Source of the DNA: Mucilaginibacter_A sp964251965
GTDB lineage: Bacteria; Bacteroidota; Bacteroidia; Sphingobacteriales; Sphingobacteriaceae
Length of the DNA stretch: 64,000 nucleotides
Direction: 5' to 3'
NCBI GenBank assembly: GCA_964251965.1
Contig: CAXULQ010000004.1
Location: forward strand, 186,001-250,000
In this document: positions 33,210-41,660 of the stretch, one piece after another
Numbering within the stretch: the first letter of the stretch is position 1
How the letters are laid out: each line of letters opens with the position of its first letter
The notes under the pieces: model-generated
The model's database searches: none
The model's input: only the letters and a program-made list of their open reading frames with translations
Told to the model about the DNA's origin: nothing
Translations under genes and position numbers: made by a program

Positions 33210-33380
33210 TTACAACATCATTTGGACAGCACTAAAAATGGTGTTGTAATTTTCGATAGCAATATCCAATTCTAATTTTACCTTGCAGCAATCCCGTTGT
33301 TCCGCTTCTTCCATGCCAAACAAATTGTTTTTTTCTTCAATATCGCTGCCAAGTTTATTTAATAAATTTTGTATTTCCAT
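33210..33380 (-). CDS. small acidic helical protein, unknown function
   Basis: A 56-codon gene from MEIQNLLNKL to AVQMML. The protein has heptad-like spacing (LLNKLGSDIEEKNNLFGMEEAEQ) and a Cys-Cys pair (RDCCKVKLELDI), and may form a coiled coil. Support comes from protein-like codon use and a terminator directly behind it. I do not recognise a family. It occupies an otherwise empty stretch of nearly 700 bases between the NUDIX gene and pyrE. Confidence 0.6.
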   Translation of the reverse strand: MEIQNLLNKLGSDIEEKNNLFGMEEAEQRDCCKVKLELDIAIENYNTIFSAVQMML

Positions 33381-33721
33381 AATAGTTTGGTTCAGATGTT
33401 TCAGTTTTGATCGTGTTTTTTACGAATTTTTTGATCGGAGGTTTCGCTTGAACTGATTCTTTTGCAAATCAATCAGGAAAATTTAAACTGGCAAAAAAAG
33501 TATCACGGCCAGCATTTCTTTAATTATTTGGTTGTATTGTACATGAAAGCCTCAGGGATTTTTATCTTTGCTAACGCTGAAACTGGCAACTAAATCCATT
33601 TGCCAAATCAGATTTTTTAATTACTAATAATCTATTTTCAATTTGGAAAATTACTTTACCTGCAAGAAAAGTTTTGGCTTCATCCATAACAAACATTTAC
33701 ATATGGCGATTAATTGTAGCA
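33381..33721. other. intergenic region before pyrE
   Basis: About 340 bases without a gene. It contains a weak motif variant (GCAAAAAAAGTATCAC at 33491) and the pyrE promoter candidate at 33537-33570. The rest is A/T-rich with nothing recognisable. Confidence 0.5.
33537..33570 (+). promoter_or_regulatory. candidate pyrE promoter
   Basis: TTG at 33537-33539 and TATCTTTG at 33563-33570, a full match to the Bacteroidota -7 box TAnnTTTG, are 23 bases apart. Transcription would start near 33577 and leave a leader of about 145 bases before pyrE. Confidence 0.45.
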
Positions 33722-34363
33722 ATGATTGATAAATTAGAAGTTGAACAACAGGTTGCAGAATTTTTATTGCAGATAAAAGCCATCAAACTTCAGCCAAATA
33801 AACCTTTTACCTGGGCTTCTGGTTGGAAATCGCCTATTTATTGCGACAATCGTTTAACGCTATCTCATCCCAAAATCCGTACTTATATCCGGCAGCAAAT
33901 GGTGGCTTTGATACAGGAAGAATTTGGTGCCGTAAGTTGTATTGCCGGCGTAGCCACGGCCGGGATTCCGCAAGGCGTTTTGGTGGCGCAAGAATTAGGA
34001 ATGCCATTTTTATATGTGCGATCTAAACCAAAAGAACATGGAACGGGTAATTTGGTGGAAGGCGAATTGCATCGCGGCCAACGCATTGTGGTTGTTGAAG
34101 ATTTAATTTCTACCGGTAAAAGCAGCTTGCAAGCGGTAGAAGCTTTACGCGCAGCAGGAGGGGATGTGGCAGGATTGGCCGCTATTTTTACTTATGGTTT
34201 AAATGAAGCCGTCGAAAACTTTAAAAATGCCCCTTGCCGTTTTGCTACGTTGTCAAATTACGCTGCTTTAATTAAATATGCAGCAGGCCACAATTATATT
34301 AACGAAAACCAGATCGATGTTTTGCAGCAATGGCGCGCCAACCCATCAACTTGGGGCAAGTAA
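33722..34363 (+). CDS. pyrE: orotate phosphoribosyltransferase
   Basis: Converts orotate and PRPP to orotidine 5'-phosphate in pyrimidine synthesis. The 213 residues begin MIDKLEVEQQ (ATG at 33722; a frame open from 33674 adds an unlikely extension). The PRPP-binding motif RIVVVEDLISTGKSS covers about 121-135, and the orotate-side loop is KPKEHGTGN. Normal length. The next gene starts within 25 bases and is probably co-transcribed. Confidence 0.96.
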   Translation: MIDKLEVEQQVAEFLLQIKAIKLQPNKPFTWASGWKSPIYCDNRLTLSHPKIRTYIRQQMVALIQEEFGAVSCIAGVATAGIPQGVLVAQELGMPFLYVRSKPKEHGTGNLVEGELHRGQRIVVVEDLISTGKSSLQAVEALRAAGGDVAGLAAIFTYGLNEAVENFKNAPCRFATLSNYAALIKYAAGHNYINENQIDVLQQWRANPSTWGK

Positions 34364-34386
34364 TTTTTGCAGCTAAAAACTTTGTT

Positions 34387-34782
34387 ATGACTGTTATTGA
34401 AAGTGAAACTACCCTAAATGCACCTGCCGCATCGGTTTATGATTTTTTGGTTGATTTGAACAACCATCAGCAATTGATGCCCGAAAATATTACGGATTGG
34501 AAATCAACCAAAGACGAAGCAAGTTTTAATATCCAGAATATGGCCAAGCTGGTTTTACAAGTTGCAAGCCGTAACCCAACTGAAATTTTGATTAATGCCG
34601 TTGAAAACCCTCCTTTTCCGCTGCAATTAATTTGGGCGATAAAAGAAGCAGGCGCGCAAACAGATGTTACTTTCACCATTTCTGCGGAGATGACTATGAT
34701 GATGAAAATGCTGGCCAAATCTCCTTTGCAAAAACTGGCCGATCACGAAACGGAGAGGTTGAAGGAACTGGTTACCCAATAA
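34387..34782 (+). CDS. SRPBCC (START-like) domain protein
   Basis: Single helix-grip domain of 131 residues: TLNAPAASVYDFLVDLNNHQQLMP at the N-terminus, a central antiparallel sheet and a long C-terminal helix (LQKLADHETERLKEL). The ATG at 34387 is chosen because longer frames overlap pyrE and lack homology-like sequence. Such proteins bind hydrophobic ligands and their role next to pyrE in this group of bacteria is unknown. Confidence 0.82.
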   Translation: MTVIESETTLNAPAASVYDFLVDLNNHQQLMPENITDWKSTKDEASFNIQNMAKLVLQVASRNPTEILINAVENPPFPLQLIWAIKEAGAQTDVTFTISAEMTMMMKMLAKSPLQKLADHETERLKELVTQ

Positions 34783-34796
34783 TTCGGTATTAAACC

Positions 34797-34871
34797 GATA
34801 CTTCTTTTAATGCCATAATTTTTTGTTAAAGGTTCAATTTAAATGCTTCATTTCTCTTGTAAAAGAAGTGT
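34797..34871. repeat. two motif copies, opposite orientation
   Basis: GATACTTCTTTTA at 34797-34809 (15 bases after a stop codon) and a degraded GTAAAAGAAGTGT at 34859-34871 next to AATGCTTCA. The second copy is one base off the core. Confidence 0.65.
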
Positions 34872-34936
34872 AAGTTTTGGTTCACTATATCGTTAAACTG
34901 AAAATCCAACGTATATTAATCAATTAAAATCCAAAC

Positions 34937-35614
34937 ATGAAAATCAACAATAAAACATTTAACCTGCTTTTTGCAGCGATACTTTTTGTTTCCTGCGGAC
35001 AAGCTTCCTCCAATAATGTTAGCACTACCGATGGCCCGGGAAAAGACGGCGTTCGGAAAATAAATTTAGTTGCACCAAAAGGCAAAGCTATTGCCGCTTT
35101 TGCCGAAGGTTGTTTCTGGTGTTCCGAAGAAATTTTTGAAGATGTAGCTGGCGTAGATTCCGTGATTTCCGGTTATTCTGGCGGTAATGTTCCAAATCCA
35201 ACTTACGAAAAAGTAAGCACCGGAACTACAGGTCACGCAGAATCTGTTTTGGTTTATTACGATCCAAAAAAGGTTTCTTATCCTGAATTATTGAAAGTTT
35301 TTTATGCTTCGCACGATGCCACAACCGTAAATGGGCAAGGGCCGGATATGGGTACACAATATCGATCTGTAATTTTTTATGCTGATCCAACCGAAAAATC
35401 TTTAGCAGAAACAGCAAAAACAAATGCACTAAAATCAGGCATGTTCCAGCGGGCAATTGTTACACAAATTGTTCCTTTAAAAGAGTTTTATCGTGCCGAG
35501 GAGTATCACCAAAATTATGCAAAACATAACGGCGATAACCCTTATATTCAAAACGTATCCGAACAGCGGTTTAATCAATTTAAAAAAACATACAAAGGCA
35601 AGTTAAAGCCTTAA
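34937..35614 (+). CDS. msrA: peptide-methionine (S)-S-oxide reductase lipoprotein
   Basis: Repairs oxidised methionine. The 225-residue protein has a lipoprotein signal ending at Cys20 (FVSC), so it acts outside the cytoplasm, unlike most MsrA. The active-site GCFWC is at 58-62 (nucleophile Cys59). Family motifs GYSGGNVPNPTYEKVSTGTTGH and EYHQNYAKHNG follow. The start is fixed by the signal peptide. A thioesterase gene follows after one base. Confidence 0.95.
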   Translation: MKINNKTFNLLFAAILFVSCGQASSNNVSTTDGPGKDGVRKINLVAPKGKAIAAFAEGCFWCSEEIFEDVAGVDSVISGYSGGNVPNPTYEKVSTGTTGHAESVLVYYDPKKVSYPELLKVFYASHDATTVNGQGPDMGTQYRSVIFYADPTEKSLAETAKTNALKSGMFQRAIVTQIVPLKEFYRAEEYHQNYAKHNGDNPYIQNVSEQRFNQFKKTYKGKLKP

Positions 35615-35615
35615 T

Positions 35616-36008
35616 ATGAATTTCCATACACGCAAATGGGTAAAACCGGAAGACTTAAACCCGAATGGAACTTTGTTTGGCGGTAGTTTATTGATGTGGA
35701 TTGATGAAGAAGCTGCCATTTATGCCATTTGTCAATTAGATAATCCGCATGTTGTTACCAAGTTTATGTCGGAGATTAATTTTGTAAGTTCTGCCCGGCA
35801 AGGAGATATTATTGAGTTGGGGATGACGGCAACCGCTTTCGGCCGTACTTCTATTACGCTTTGCTGCGAGGTTCGGAATAAAGTTACCCGTAAAAGTTTG
35901 CTAACGATTGATAAAATCGTTTTTGTAAATGTTGACCGCGACGGAAACCCAATGCCGCACGGCAAAACGCATATTACCAGTTCGGACGAAAAGTTTAAAA
36001 ATATATAA
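35616..36008 (+). CDS. hotdog-fold acyl-CoA thioesterase
   Basis: YciA/BACH-type thioesterase of 130 residues. The motif LNPNGTLFGGSLLMWIDEEA contains the helix with the catalytic Asp/Glu, and KFMSEINFVSSARQGDIIEL the substrate tunnel strand. It hydrolyses acyl-CoA, with chain preference unknown. Coupled to msrA by a one-base spacing. Confidence 0.9.
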   Translation: MNFHTRKWVKPEDLNPNGTLFGGSLLMWIDEEAAIYAICQLDNPHVVTKFMSEINFVSSARQGDIIELGMTATAFGRTSITLCCEVRNKVTRKSLLTIDKIVFVNVDRDGNPMPHGKTHITSSDEKFKNI

Positions 36009-36050
36009 AATTGATACTGTTTTTATCGGCATAAAAACAGTATCAATTTT
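36007..36050. repeat. perfect palindrome made of two dispersed motifs
   Basis: Two ACAG-type copies head to head: a 20-base arm (with ATACTGTTTTTAT) and its exact complement around a CGGC loop. It starts inside the thioesterase stop codon (TAA) and can form a strong hairpin. Confidence 0.9.
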
Positions 36051-36106
36051 AACAACTTTAAAACTTTAATTTGCCATTAAGGTTAAAAGTTCAACCTTAA
36101 ATTTTT

Positions 36107-37084
36107 ATGCTTTCTACTCATCCAATCCACAAAATTGTTGTTTTTCGTGCTTTGCAACTGGGCGATTTGTTATGTTCTGTGCCAGCTTTTCGGGCTTTAC
36201 GCACCGCTTATCCAGATGCACATATCACGTTGGTTGGTTTGCCTTGGGCAGAAAGTTTGATAAATCGTTTCCCGGATTATTTTAACGCTTTTATTGCTTT
36301 TCCTGGTTATCCGGGCTTGCCGGAGCAGGAAGTAAACCCCGAAAAAATTACTACATTTTTACAGCGAATGCAGCAGCAAAAATTCGATTTGGCTTTGCAG
36401 ATGCAGGGAAATGGTTCGATTGTTAATCCTTTAGTTGAGCTGTTTGGTGCTTTTTATACGGCCGGTTTTTATCGGGACGAAGACTATCACCCAAGCCCGT
36501 TATTTTTAAAATATCCCGAAGGAGCACCAGAAATTGAACGGCATTTATTGCTGATGAACCACCTCGGAATCCCATCGGTAGGCACAGAATTAGAGTTTCC
36601 GTTGGATAGTTATGATTACGATGCTTTTGATCAGCTGAATTTGCAGATCATTCCGCAGAAATATATTTGTATCCATCCTGGTTCCCGAAGTATTACCCGC
36701 CAATGGCCGCCTGCCTATTTTGCTGCTTTGGCCGATTATTGCCAGGAGCAAGGCTTTGATGTAGTAATCACCGGAACAAAAGACGAAGAGCATTTGGCGG
36801 CAGAAGTAATGCAAAACATGAAGCATGAAGCATACAATACAACTGGTAAAACTACTTTAGGCGCGGTAGCAGTTTTAATAAAAAATGCTTTTGCATTGAT
36901 TTCCAATTGCACCGGAGTATCACATATTGCGGCAGCTTTTGGTACGCCAAGTGTTGTAATCAGTTTGCATGGCGAACCGGAAAGATGGTCGCCACTAAAC
37001 CAATTAAAACACCGAACGATTGACTGGACCAAAACACCTCATTTTGATTTGGTGATGGAACAAGTTGTAGAAGTAGTAGTTTAA
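36107..37084 (+). CDS. glycosyltransferase family 9 protein (heptosyltransferase-like)
   Basis: GT-B fold ADP-heptose:LPS heptosyltransferase family, 325 residues. N-terminal ALQLGDLLCSVPAFRALR and LPWAESLINRFPD are typical. The C-terminal donor site is CIHPGSRSITRQWPP and ISNCTGVSHIAAAFGTP. It probably adds a sugar to lipopolysaccharide or another cell-surface glycan on the cytoplasmic side. It stands alone, and the terminator at 37130 ends both it and the convergent gene. Confidence 0.9.
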   Translation: MLSTHPIHKIVVFRALQLGDLLCSVPAFRALRTAYPDAHITLVGLPWAESLINRFPDYFNAFIAFPGYPGLPEQEVNPEKITTFLQRMQQQKFDLALQMQGNGSIVNPLVELFGAFYTAGFYRDEDYHPSPLFLKYPEGAPEIERHLLLMNHLGIPSVGTELEFPLDSYDYDAFDQLNLQIIPQKYICIHPGSRSITRQWPPAYFAALADYCQEQGFDVVITGTKDEEHLAAEVMQNMKHEAYNTTGKTTLGAVAVLIKNAFALISNCTGVSHIAAAFGTPSVVISLHGEPERWSPLNQLKHRTIDWTKTPHFDLVMEQVVEVVV

Positions 37085-37129
37085 AAAATAATTTGTCTTC
37101 TGAAAAGCTTGACATATATTTTATCATAA

Positions 37130-37167
37130 AAAAAAGGTTGTTGCAATTATCTGCAACAACCTTTTTT
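37130..37167. terminator. bidirectional terminator
   Basis: A perfect 16-base stem (AAAAAAGGTTGTTGCA and its complement) around ATTATC, with A-run and T-run at the two ends, between convergent genes. Confidence 0.85.
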
Positions 37168-37187
37168 GTTTTGAAAAAAACAGGATT

Positions 37188-37634
37188 TTACTTCTGCGGT
37201 GGCGTTGTAGTCGTTCCGTTGCCTGTTGTTCCTCCGGTTCTTGTTCCACCGTTTGTGGTGCCGTTACGTGTTCCGGTTCCCGTTGTACCGGTGCCATTAT
37301 GCGTTCCTGAACCAACAGTACCGTTTCCGTTATGTGTTCCAGTTCCCGTTGTACCTGTGCCGGTTCCATTGTTCATCGTGCCGGTTCCGGTAGTACCAGT
37401 ACCCGTAGTACCATTACGGTAACTTCCGGTTTTCATGGTGCTTTTACCAGTTTTGCTTCTGGTTGATTTTTGTTGGGTACCATTTTGAGATGTTGAGGTT
37501 CCGGTTTGAGTACCAATCGTTTGAGTACCACCCGTTTGCGAACCACTTGTACCTGTTTGATTTGTTTGGGCTGAGGCATATTGAAATACACCTAAAGCCA
37601 TTGTTAACATCATGACCACACTTACCTTTTTCAT
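37188..37634 (-). CDS. secreted threonine/glycine-rich low-complexity protein
   Basis: A 148-residue protein with a Sec signal peptide (1-22, YASAQ). The mature chain is almost entirely Thr, Gly, Asn and Gln, with GTGTTGTGT-like units repeated many times and a short basic patch (QQKSTRSKTGKSTMKTGSYRN) in the middle. No fold or enzymatic motif is expected. Similar proteins occur as hypothetical genes in this group. The repeats are visible in the DNA and could change in copy number by slippage. Confidence 0.75.
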   Translation of the reverse strand: MKKVSVVMMLTMALGVFQYASAQTNQTGTSGSQTGGTQTIGTQTGTSTSQNGTQQKSTRSKTGKSTMKTGSYRNGTTGTGTTGTGTMNNGTGTGTTGTGTHNGNGTVGSGTHNGTGTTGTGTRNGTTNGGTRTGGTTGNGTTTTPPQK

Positions 37635-37737
37635 AATAGTATTAAATTGATTTATACTACTATAACAACATATTCCGAGCCTGGTTTTTAATATTTCTCA
37701 ATAAGAAATAAACGATGCGGTGGCCAATGAACTAAAA

Positions 37738-38664
37738 CTATAATTTCACACCTCTCAAAAATTCTTCCACAGTCATTCTTTTTTTGCCTTCCAACTGTAC
37801 TTCTTTTACCAGGATAAAACCATCGGTACAGGCAAATTTTAAAAACGTTTTTTGATCAGTAAGAAAACCGCCGGGAGAAATTCCAGGTTCGCTTGATTGT
37901 TTTTCGGCAGTGAAAATCTTTAATATCTTATTATTTAGGTGGACAAAAGCAGTAGGGTACGGACTTAAACCACGGATCAGGTTGTAAACTTTTTCTATCG
38001 GTTGCATCCAATCGATCAGGCAATCTTCTTTAAAAATCTTAGGCGCATGTTTTAAATCCACAGTTTTCTCGCCACCAATTAATTCTTCCTGCGAAACTTC
38101 CCGATAGCTTTCATTTTCTATCAGCTTAATTGTTTTTACTAATAAAGCTGCACCGATATTCATCAGTTTATCGTGTACGTCTCCGGCGGTATCTGTTTCT
38201 AAAATGCTTGTTTTATCGGTTAAAATAATGTCTCCGGTATCAATTTCCTGCTTTAAAAAAAAAGTAGTTACACCAGTTTCGTGTTCTCCATTAATTACTG
38301 CCCAATTGATAGGCGCCGCACCACGATATTGCGGCAACAGCGAAGCATGTAAATTGATGGTGCCTTTTGTGGGCATGTTCCAAACTACTTCAGGCAACAT
38401 TCTAAATGCAACCACCACTTGCAAGTCTGCTTTAAAATTTTGCAGTTCCTTTAAAAATTCCGTGTTTTTTAATTTTTCGGGTTGAAGCACGGGAAGCTTC
38501 TTTTGCAAGGCAAATTCTTTAACTGCCGATTGTGAAAGCTGCCGGCCGCGGCCCGCAGGTTTATCCGGCGCAGTAATTACGGCAACTACATTCATTCCTG
38601 CGTTAATCAAAGCATCCAGCGAAGCGACAGCAAACTCTGGCGTGCCCATAAAAATAATTCTCAT
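37738..38664 (-). CDS. fmt: methionyl-tRNA formyltransferase
   Basis: Formylates initiator Met-tRNA using 10-formyl-tetrahydrofolate. The 308 residues have the N-terminal MRIIFMGTPEFAVASL, the active-site region NLHASLLPQYRGAAPINWA and GVTTFFLKQEIDTGDI, and the tRNA-binding C-terminal domain. Normal length. It is 9 bases downstream of the DUF1343 gene in one transcript. Confidence 0.97.
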   Translation of the reverse strand: MRIIFMGTPEFAVASLDALINAGMNVVAVITAPDKPAGRGRQLSQSAVKEFALQKKLPVLQPEKLKNTEFLKELQNFKADLQVVVAFRMLPEVVWNMPTKGTINLHASLLPQYRGAAPINWAVINGEHETGVTTFFLKQEIDTGDIILTDKTSILETDTAGDVHDKLMNIGAALLVKTIKLIENESYREVSQEELIGGEKTVDLKHAPKIFKEDCLIDWMQPIEKVYNLIRGLSPYPTAFVHLNNKILKIFTAEKQSSEPGISPGGFLTDQKTFLKFACTDGFILVKEVQLEGKKRMTVEEFLRGVKL

Positions 38665-38673
38665 TCGTAAATT

Positions 38674-39900
38674 CTATTTATAAAGCAGGTATTTTTTCCG
38701 CATCGTTTTATATTGGCTCAATCCTGGTTCCCAGCTTTGGCGGATTTCTTCTTCCGATTTTCCTGCTAAAATTTGTTCTTTAAAAGAAGCAGTGCCGGCA
38801 AGTTTATCAATATTGCCCATCTGTTTGCTTTGCGTGTAATCAAAAAATTTTTCTTTGTAAGGATAAGCTTTGTACATTTCGATCATCCATTTTAAATTGA
38901 TCTTTCCGCTTTTGCGCAAACTGGCCGTATTATAATTACGCAAATCTAAACCGTAACAAACCTGGTTTTGATGTAAAGGTGTTTCAGATTTCCCGGGAAT
39001 GCTGACCGGCGTAAAAGCAAACGAATAAGAACTCTTTAAATCCGGGTTTCCCAAAACAGTAAAAGGCATATAAGTCCCTCGTCCCTGACTGATAATTGTG
39101 CCTTCAAACAAACACAACGACGGATAAAGTAAAACCGATTGCTGCGTGTTAAGGTTCGGTGAAGGATTTACCGGCAAAGTATAATCTGTATTATGCGTAT
39201 AATTTTTTACTGGTATCACTTTGATCTGGCATTGCATTTTGTTTGGCAGCCAGCCTTCGCCGTTAACCATTTGCGCAAATTCTCCAATCGTCATTCCATG
39301 CGTAATCGGAATTGGAAACTTGCCAACGCCGGATTTTAATTTCATATCCAAAATAGGTCCATCGACATAAGCATTTGGGTTTGGACGGTCGAGGATAATC
39401 AGTTCTTTGCCGTTTTCGGCACAAGCTTCCATTACATCGGCCAAAGTATTGATATTGGTGTAAAAACGGCAGCCAACATCTTGTATATCAAAAACCATTA
39501 CATCAATAGAATCCAGGTCTTTTTTAGATGGTTTTCTTTTTGCGCCATATAAAGAAACGATTGAGATTCCCGTTTTTGCATCTGTTTCGTCTCCCACAAC
39601 TGCGCCGTTACTTGCATTTCCCCTGAAACCGTGTTCCGGACCGAAAATTTTACTGATGTGGATCCCAAGTTTCAGCAAACTATCCACACTCGAAACTTTC
39701 CTGCTGCCAATGATTGAGGTTTGGTTAACCACCATGCCCACATTTTTTCCTTTTAAAAGCGGCAGATACAGTTTGGTTTGGTCGGCACCAGTTTGCAAGT
39801 TTGAGGTTTGTGCACAACAAAAGTTTACCTCTAAAAGAAGCATCATGGCAACTGGCAAAATCCAGTTTCGGTTTCCTGTAAAAATCTTTTTTCTATTCAT
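38674..39900 (-). CDS. DUF1343 protein, NamZ-type exo-beta-N-acetylmuramidase
   Basis: Exported 408-residue protein. The ATG at 39900 is preferred to a longer frame from 39993 because it starts a proper signal sequence (MNRKKIFTGN, hydrophobic to about residue 28, NFCCAQ). DUF1343 motifs are GKNVGMVVNQTSI, IFGPEHGFRG, VVGDETDAKTGI, VFDIQDVGCRFYTNI and DRPNPN. Members release terminal MurNAc from peptidoglycan fragments during wall recycling. The two adjacent cysteines near the predicted cleavage site leave open whether it is a lipoprotein. Confidence 0.88.
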   Translation of the reverse strand: MNRKKIFTGNRNWILPVAMMLLLEVNFCCAQTSNLQTGADQTKLYLPLLKGKNVGMVVNQTSIIGSRKVSSVDSLLKLGIHISKIFGPEHGFRGNASNGAVVGDETDAKTGISIVSLYGAKRKPSKKDLDSIDVMVFDIQDVGCRFYTNINTLADVMEACAENGKELIILDRPNPNAYVDGPILDMKLKSGVGKFPIPITHGMTIGEFAQMVNGEGWLPNKMQCQIKVIPVKNYTHNTDYTLPVNPSPNLNTQQSVLLYPSLCLFEGTIISQGRGTYMPFTVLGNPDLKSSYSFAFTPVSIPGKSETPLHQNQVCYGLDLRNYNTASLRKSGKINLKWMIEMYKAYPYKEKFFDYTQSKQMGNIDKLAGTASFKEQILAGKSEEEIRQSWEPGLSQYKTMRKKYLLYK

Positions 39901-39907
39901 ATCAGCA

Positions 39908-39929
39908 ATACTTCTTTTATCGGGTAAAA
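39908..39929 (-). repeat. dispersed motif copy with full tail
   Basis: ATACTTCTTTTATC followed by GGGTAAAA, 7 bases before the DUF1343 start codon. This is one of the few copies close to a start instead of a stop. A second, partial copy (CTAAAAGAAGCATC, 39831-39844) falls inside the leader sequence of the same gene. Confidence 0.72.
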
Positions 39930-40050
39930 CCTTCAACATACAATTCATAAAACTAAAACAGTGTTCGCTGCGTTTCCCGTTTGTACGCAGCAAAGCAATT
40001 GGTTATAAAGCTGCATATTTGCTCAAATATAAAAAAATCAACAAGCCCGT

Positions 40051-41271
40051 TTGAATATAGCCACCTTTATAGCCAGCCGAATTTCTTTCCGCAGCAAACG
40101 TACTTTCTCTAAAATGATTGTGCGCATTGCCATAACCGGTATCATGCTGGGTTTAGGCGTGATGATTTTGAGCCTGGCCATTGTAAAAGGTTTTAAACAG
40201 GAAATCAGGGAAAAAGTAAGAGGTTTTTCTGGTGATATTCAAGTAGTTAAATATGATTTGAACGTTTCCTATGAAAATTCCCCTTTTACCGCAGATGCTT
40301 CTTTTCTGCAACAAATAAAGTCTGACAAAGCATTTACACACATCCAGCCTTTTGCCACCAAACCCGCAATTATCAAAGCAAATGACGCGATAGAAGGTGT
40401 GGTTTTAAAAGGTGTTGACCAGGATTACAATTGGTCTTTCTTTAAAAAAACGATTGCTGCTGGCCGGCTGATTGATTTTAAAGATTCTGCAGAAGCGCAA
40501 AAACAAATCATGATCTCGCAGTTTACCGCCGACCGTTTAAAGTTAAAAGTGGGCAACGATTTCCTGATGTATTTTGTGCAGCAGCCTTTGCGCAAGCGTA
40601 AGTTTAAAATTGTTGGTATTTTTAATGTTGGTGTAGAAGAGGTAGACAAAACTTACGTGATCGGTTCGTTATCACTAATTCGCAGGTTAAATAATTGGAA
40701 GCCGGATGAAGTTGGCGGTTATGAAATTCAAGTGCCGGATTTTAACAGGATAGAAGAAGGAGATGCCGAACTTAATAATATTTTGCCTATTCAGCTTAAA
40801 TCTTTTACGGTACAACAGTTTTATCCAACCATTTTTGAGTGGTTGAGTCTGTTGGACGTAAATACGCGGGTTATCCTTATTTTAATGCTGATTGTTGCAG
40901 TCATCAACATGATTTCGGCCCTGCTGATTATGATCCTGGAACGGACAAGCATGATCGGCATGTTGAAAGCTTTGGGCGCCAGCAACTGGAGCATCCAGCA
41001 AATGTTCCTGCTTAATGCGCTTTATTTAATTGCCGCGGGTTTAGTTTTGGGAAATGTTTTTGGTGTCGGGCTGAGTTTTTTCCAGAACCAAACTCACTTT
41101 TTTAAGCTCGACCAGGCTTCGTATTATATGAATTTTGTACCGGTCCAATTAATCTGGTCGGATGTTTTGCTGCTCAACATTGGAACCTTGCTGGTTTGTG
41201 TGCTGGTGCTTTTGGTTCCATCTATGCTGGTAACTTCTATTTCTCCGGTAAAAGCGATACGGTTTAAGTAA
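40051..41271 (+). CDS. LolC/LolE-like ABC transporter permease
   Basis: FtsX-family membrane protein of 406 residues. It has one N-terminal membrane helix (ITGIMLGLGVMILSLAIV, about 29-46), a large periplasmic domain (about 50-265) and three C-terminal helices (about 270-400). A TTG start at 40051 is used since the SRISFRSKRTFSKM segment that precedes helix one is conserved in the family. An ATG 63 bases later would cut into it. It should pull lipoproteins from the inner membrane with a separate ATPase, which is not in this window. Confidence 0.88.
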   Translation: MNIATFIASRISFRSKRTFSKMIVRIAITGIMLGLGVMILSLAIVKGFKQEIREKVRGFSGDIQVVKYDLNVSYENSPFTADASFLQQIKSDKAFTHIQPFATKPAIIKANDAIEGVVLKGVDQDYNWSFFKKTIAAGRLIDFKDSAEAQKQIMISQFTADRLKLKVGNDFLMYFVQQPLRKRKFKIVGIFNVGVEEVDKTYVIGSLSLIRRLNNWKPDEVGGYEIQVPDFNRIEEGDAELNNILPIQLKSFTVQQFYPTIFEWLSLLDVNTRVILILMLIVAVINMISALLIMILERTSMIGMLKALGASNWSIQQMFLLNALYLIAAGLVLGNVFGVGLSFFQNQTHFFKLDQASYYMNFVPVQLIWSDVLLLNIGTLLVCVLVLLVPSMLVTSISPVKAIRFK

Positions 41272-41281
41272 GAAGTTAATT

Positions 41282-41659
41282 TCAGTTTATTTTTTCGTCT
41301 TTGTCAACCTTTGATTTGGCTCGATATTCTGATTCCGGTTCATTTAAAATACTTTCCAAATTGCTGTACAGAACCTCAAACTGTTGCTCGATGTTACGGT
41401 GAAAACTTTCGGGCAGCATCGCCCAATCTCTCAGTTCTACTAATATGGGGATATTACTGTCTCTTATTTTTTCGCACAACTCAATATAAATATCCATTGG
41501 AAGAGCTTTCAGGTTAAGACTTCGAACTACTAAATCTAAATCGCTTCCACTATGGGCATCGCCATTTACACGGCTGCCGTAGGCCCAAACTTCCAGCGGA
41601 ATTTCTACCGATGAAAAAATCTGTAGCAGTCTTTGCTTGTCTTTGTCCCTTAACAGCAT
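41282..41659 (-). CDS. MNT-type minimal nucleotidyltransferase (antitoxin of HEPN/MNT pair)
   Basis: Protein of 125 residues with the DNA-polymerase-beta-like motif AYGSRVNGDAHSGSDLDLVV: Gly28-Ser29 and the metal aspartates Asp40 and Asp42. In HEPN/MNT modules such proteins inactivate the HEPN RNase, in studied cases by adding AMP to a tyrosine. It follows the HEPN gene after one base. Confidence 0.87.
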   Translation of the reverse strand: MLLRDKDKQRLLQIFSSVEIPLEVWAYGSRVNGDAHSGSDLDLVVRSLNLKALPMDIYIELCEKIRDSNIPILVELRDWAMLPESFHRNIEQQFEVLYSNLESILNEPESEYRAKSKVDKDEKIN

Positions 41660-41660
41660 A

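Noticed and set aside
37093..37422. Plus-strand frame encoding a Val/Pro repeat protein
   Set aside because: It is the reverse reading of the Thr/Gly repeat gene at 37188-37634, which has a signal peptide and better codon use.
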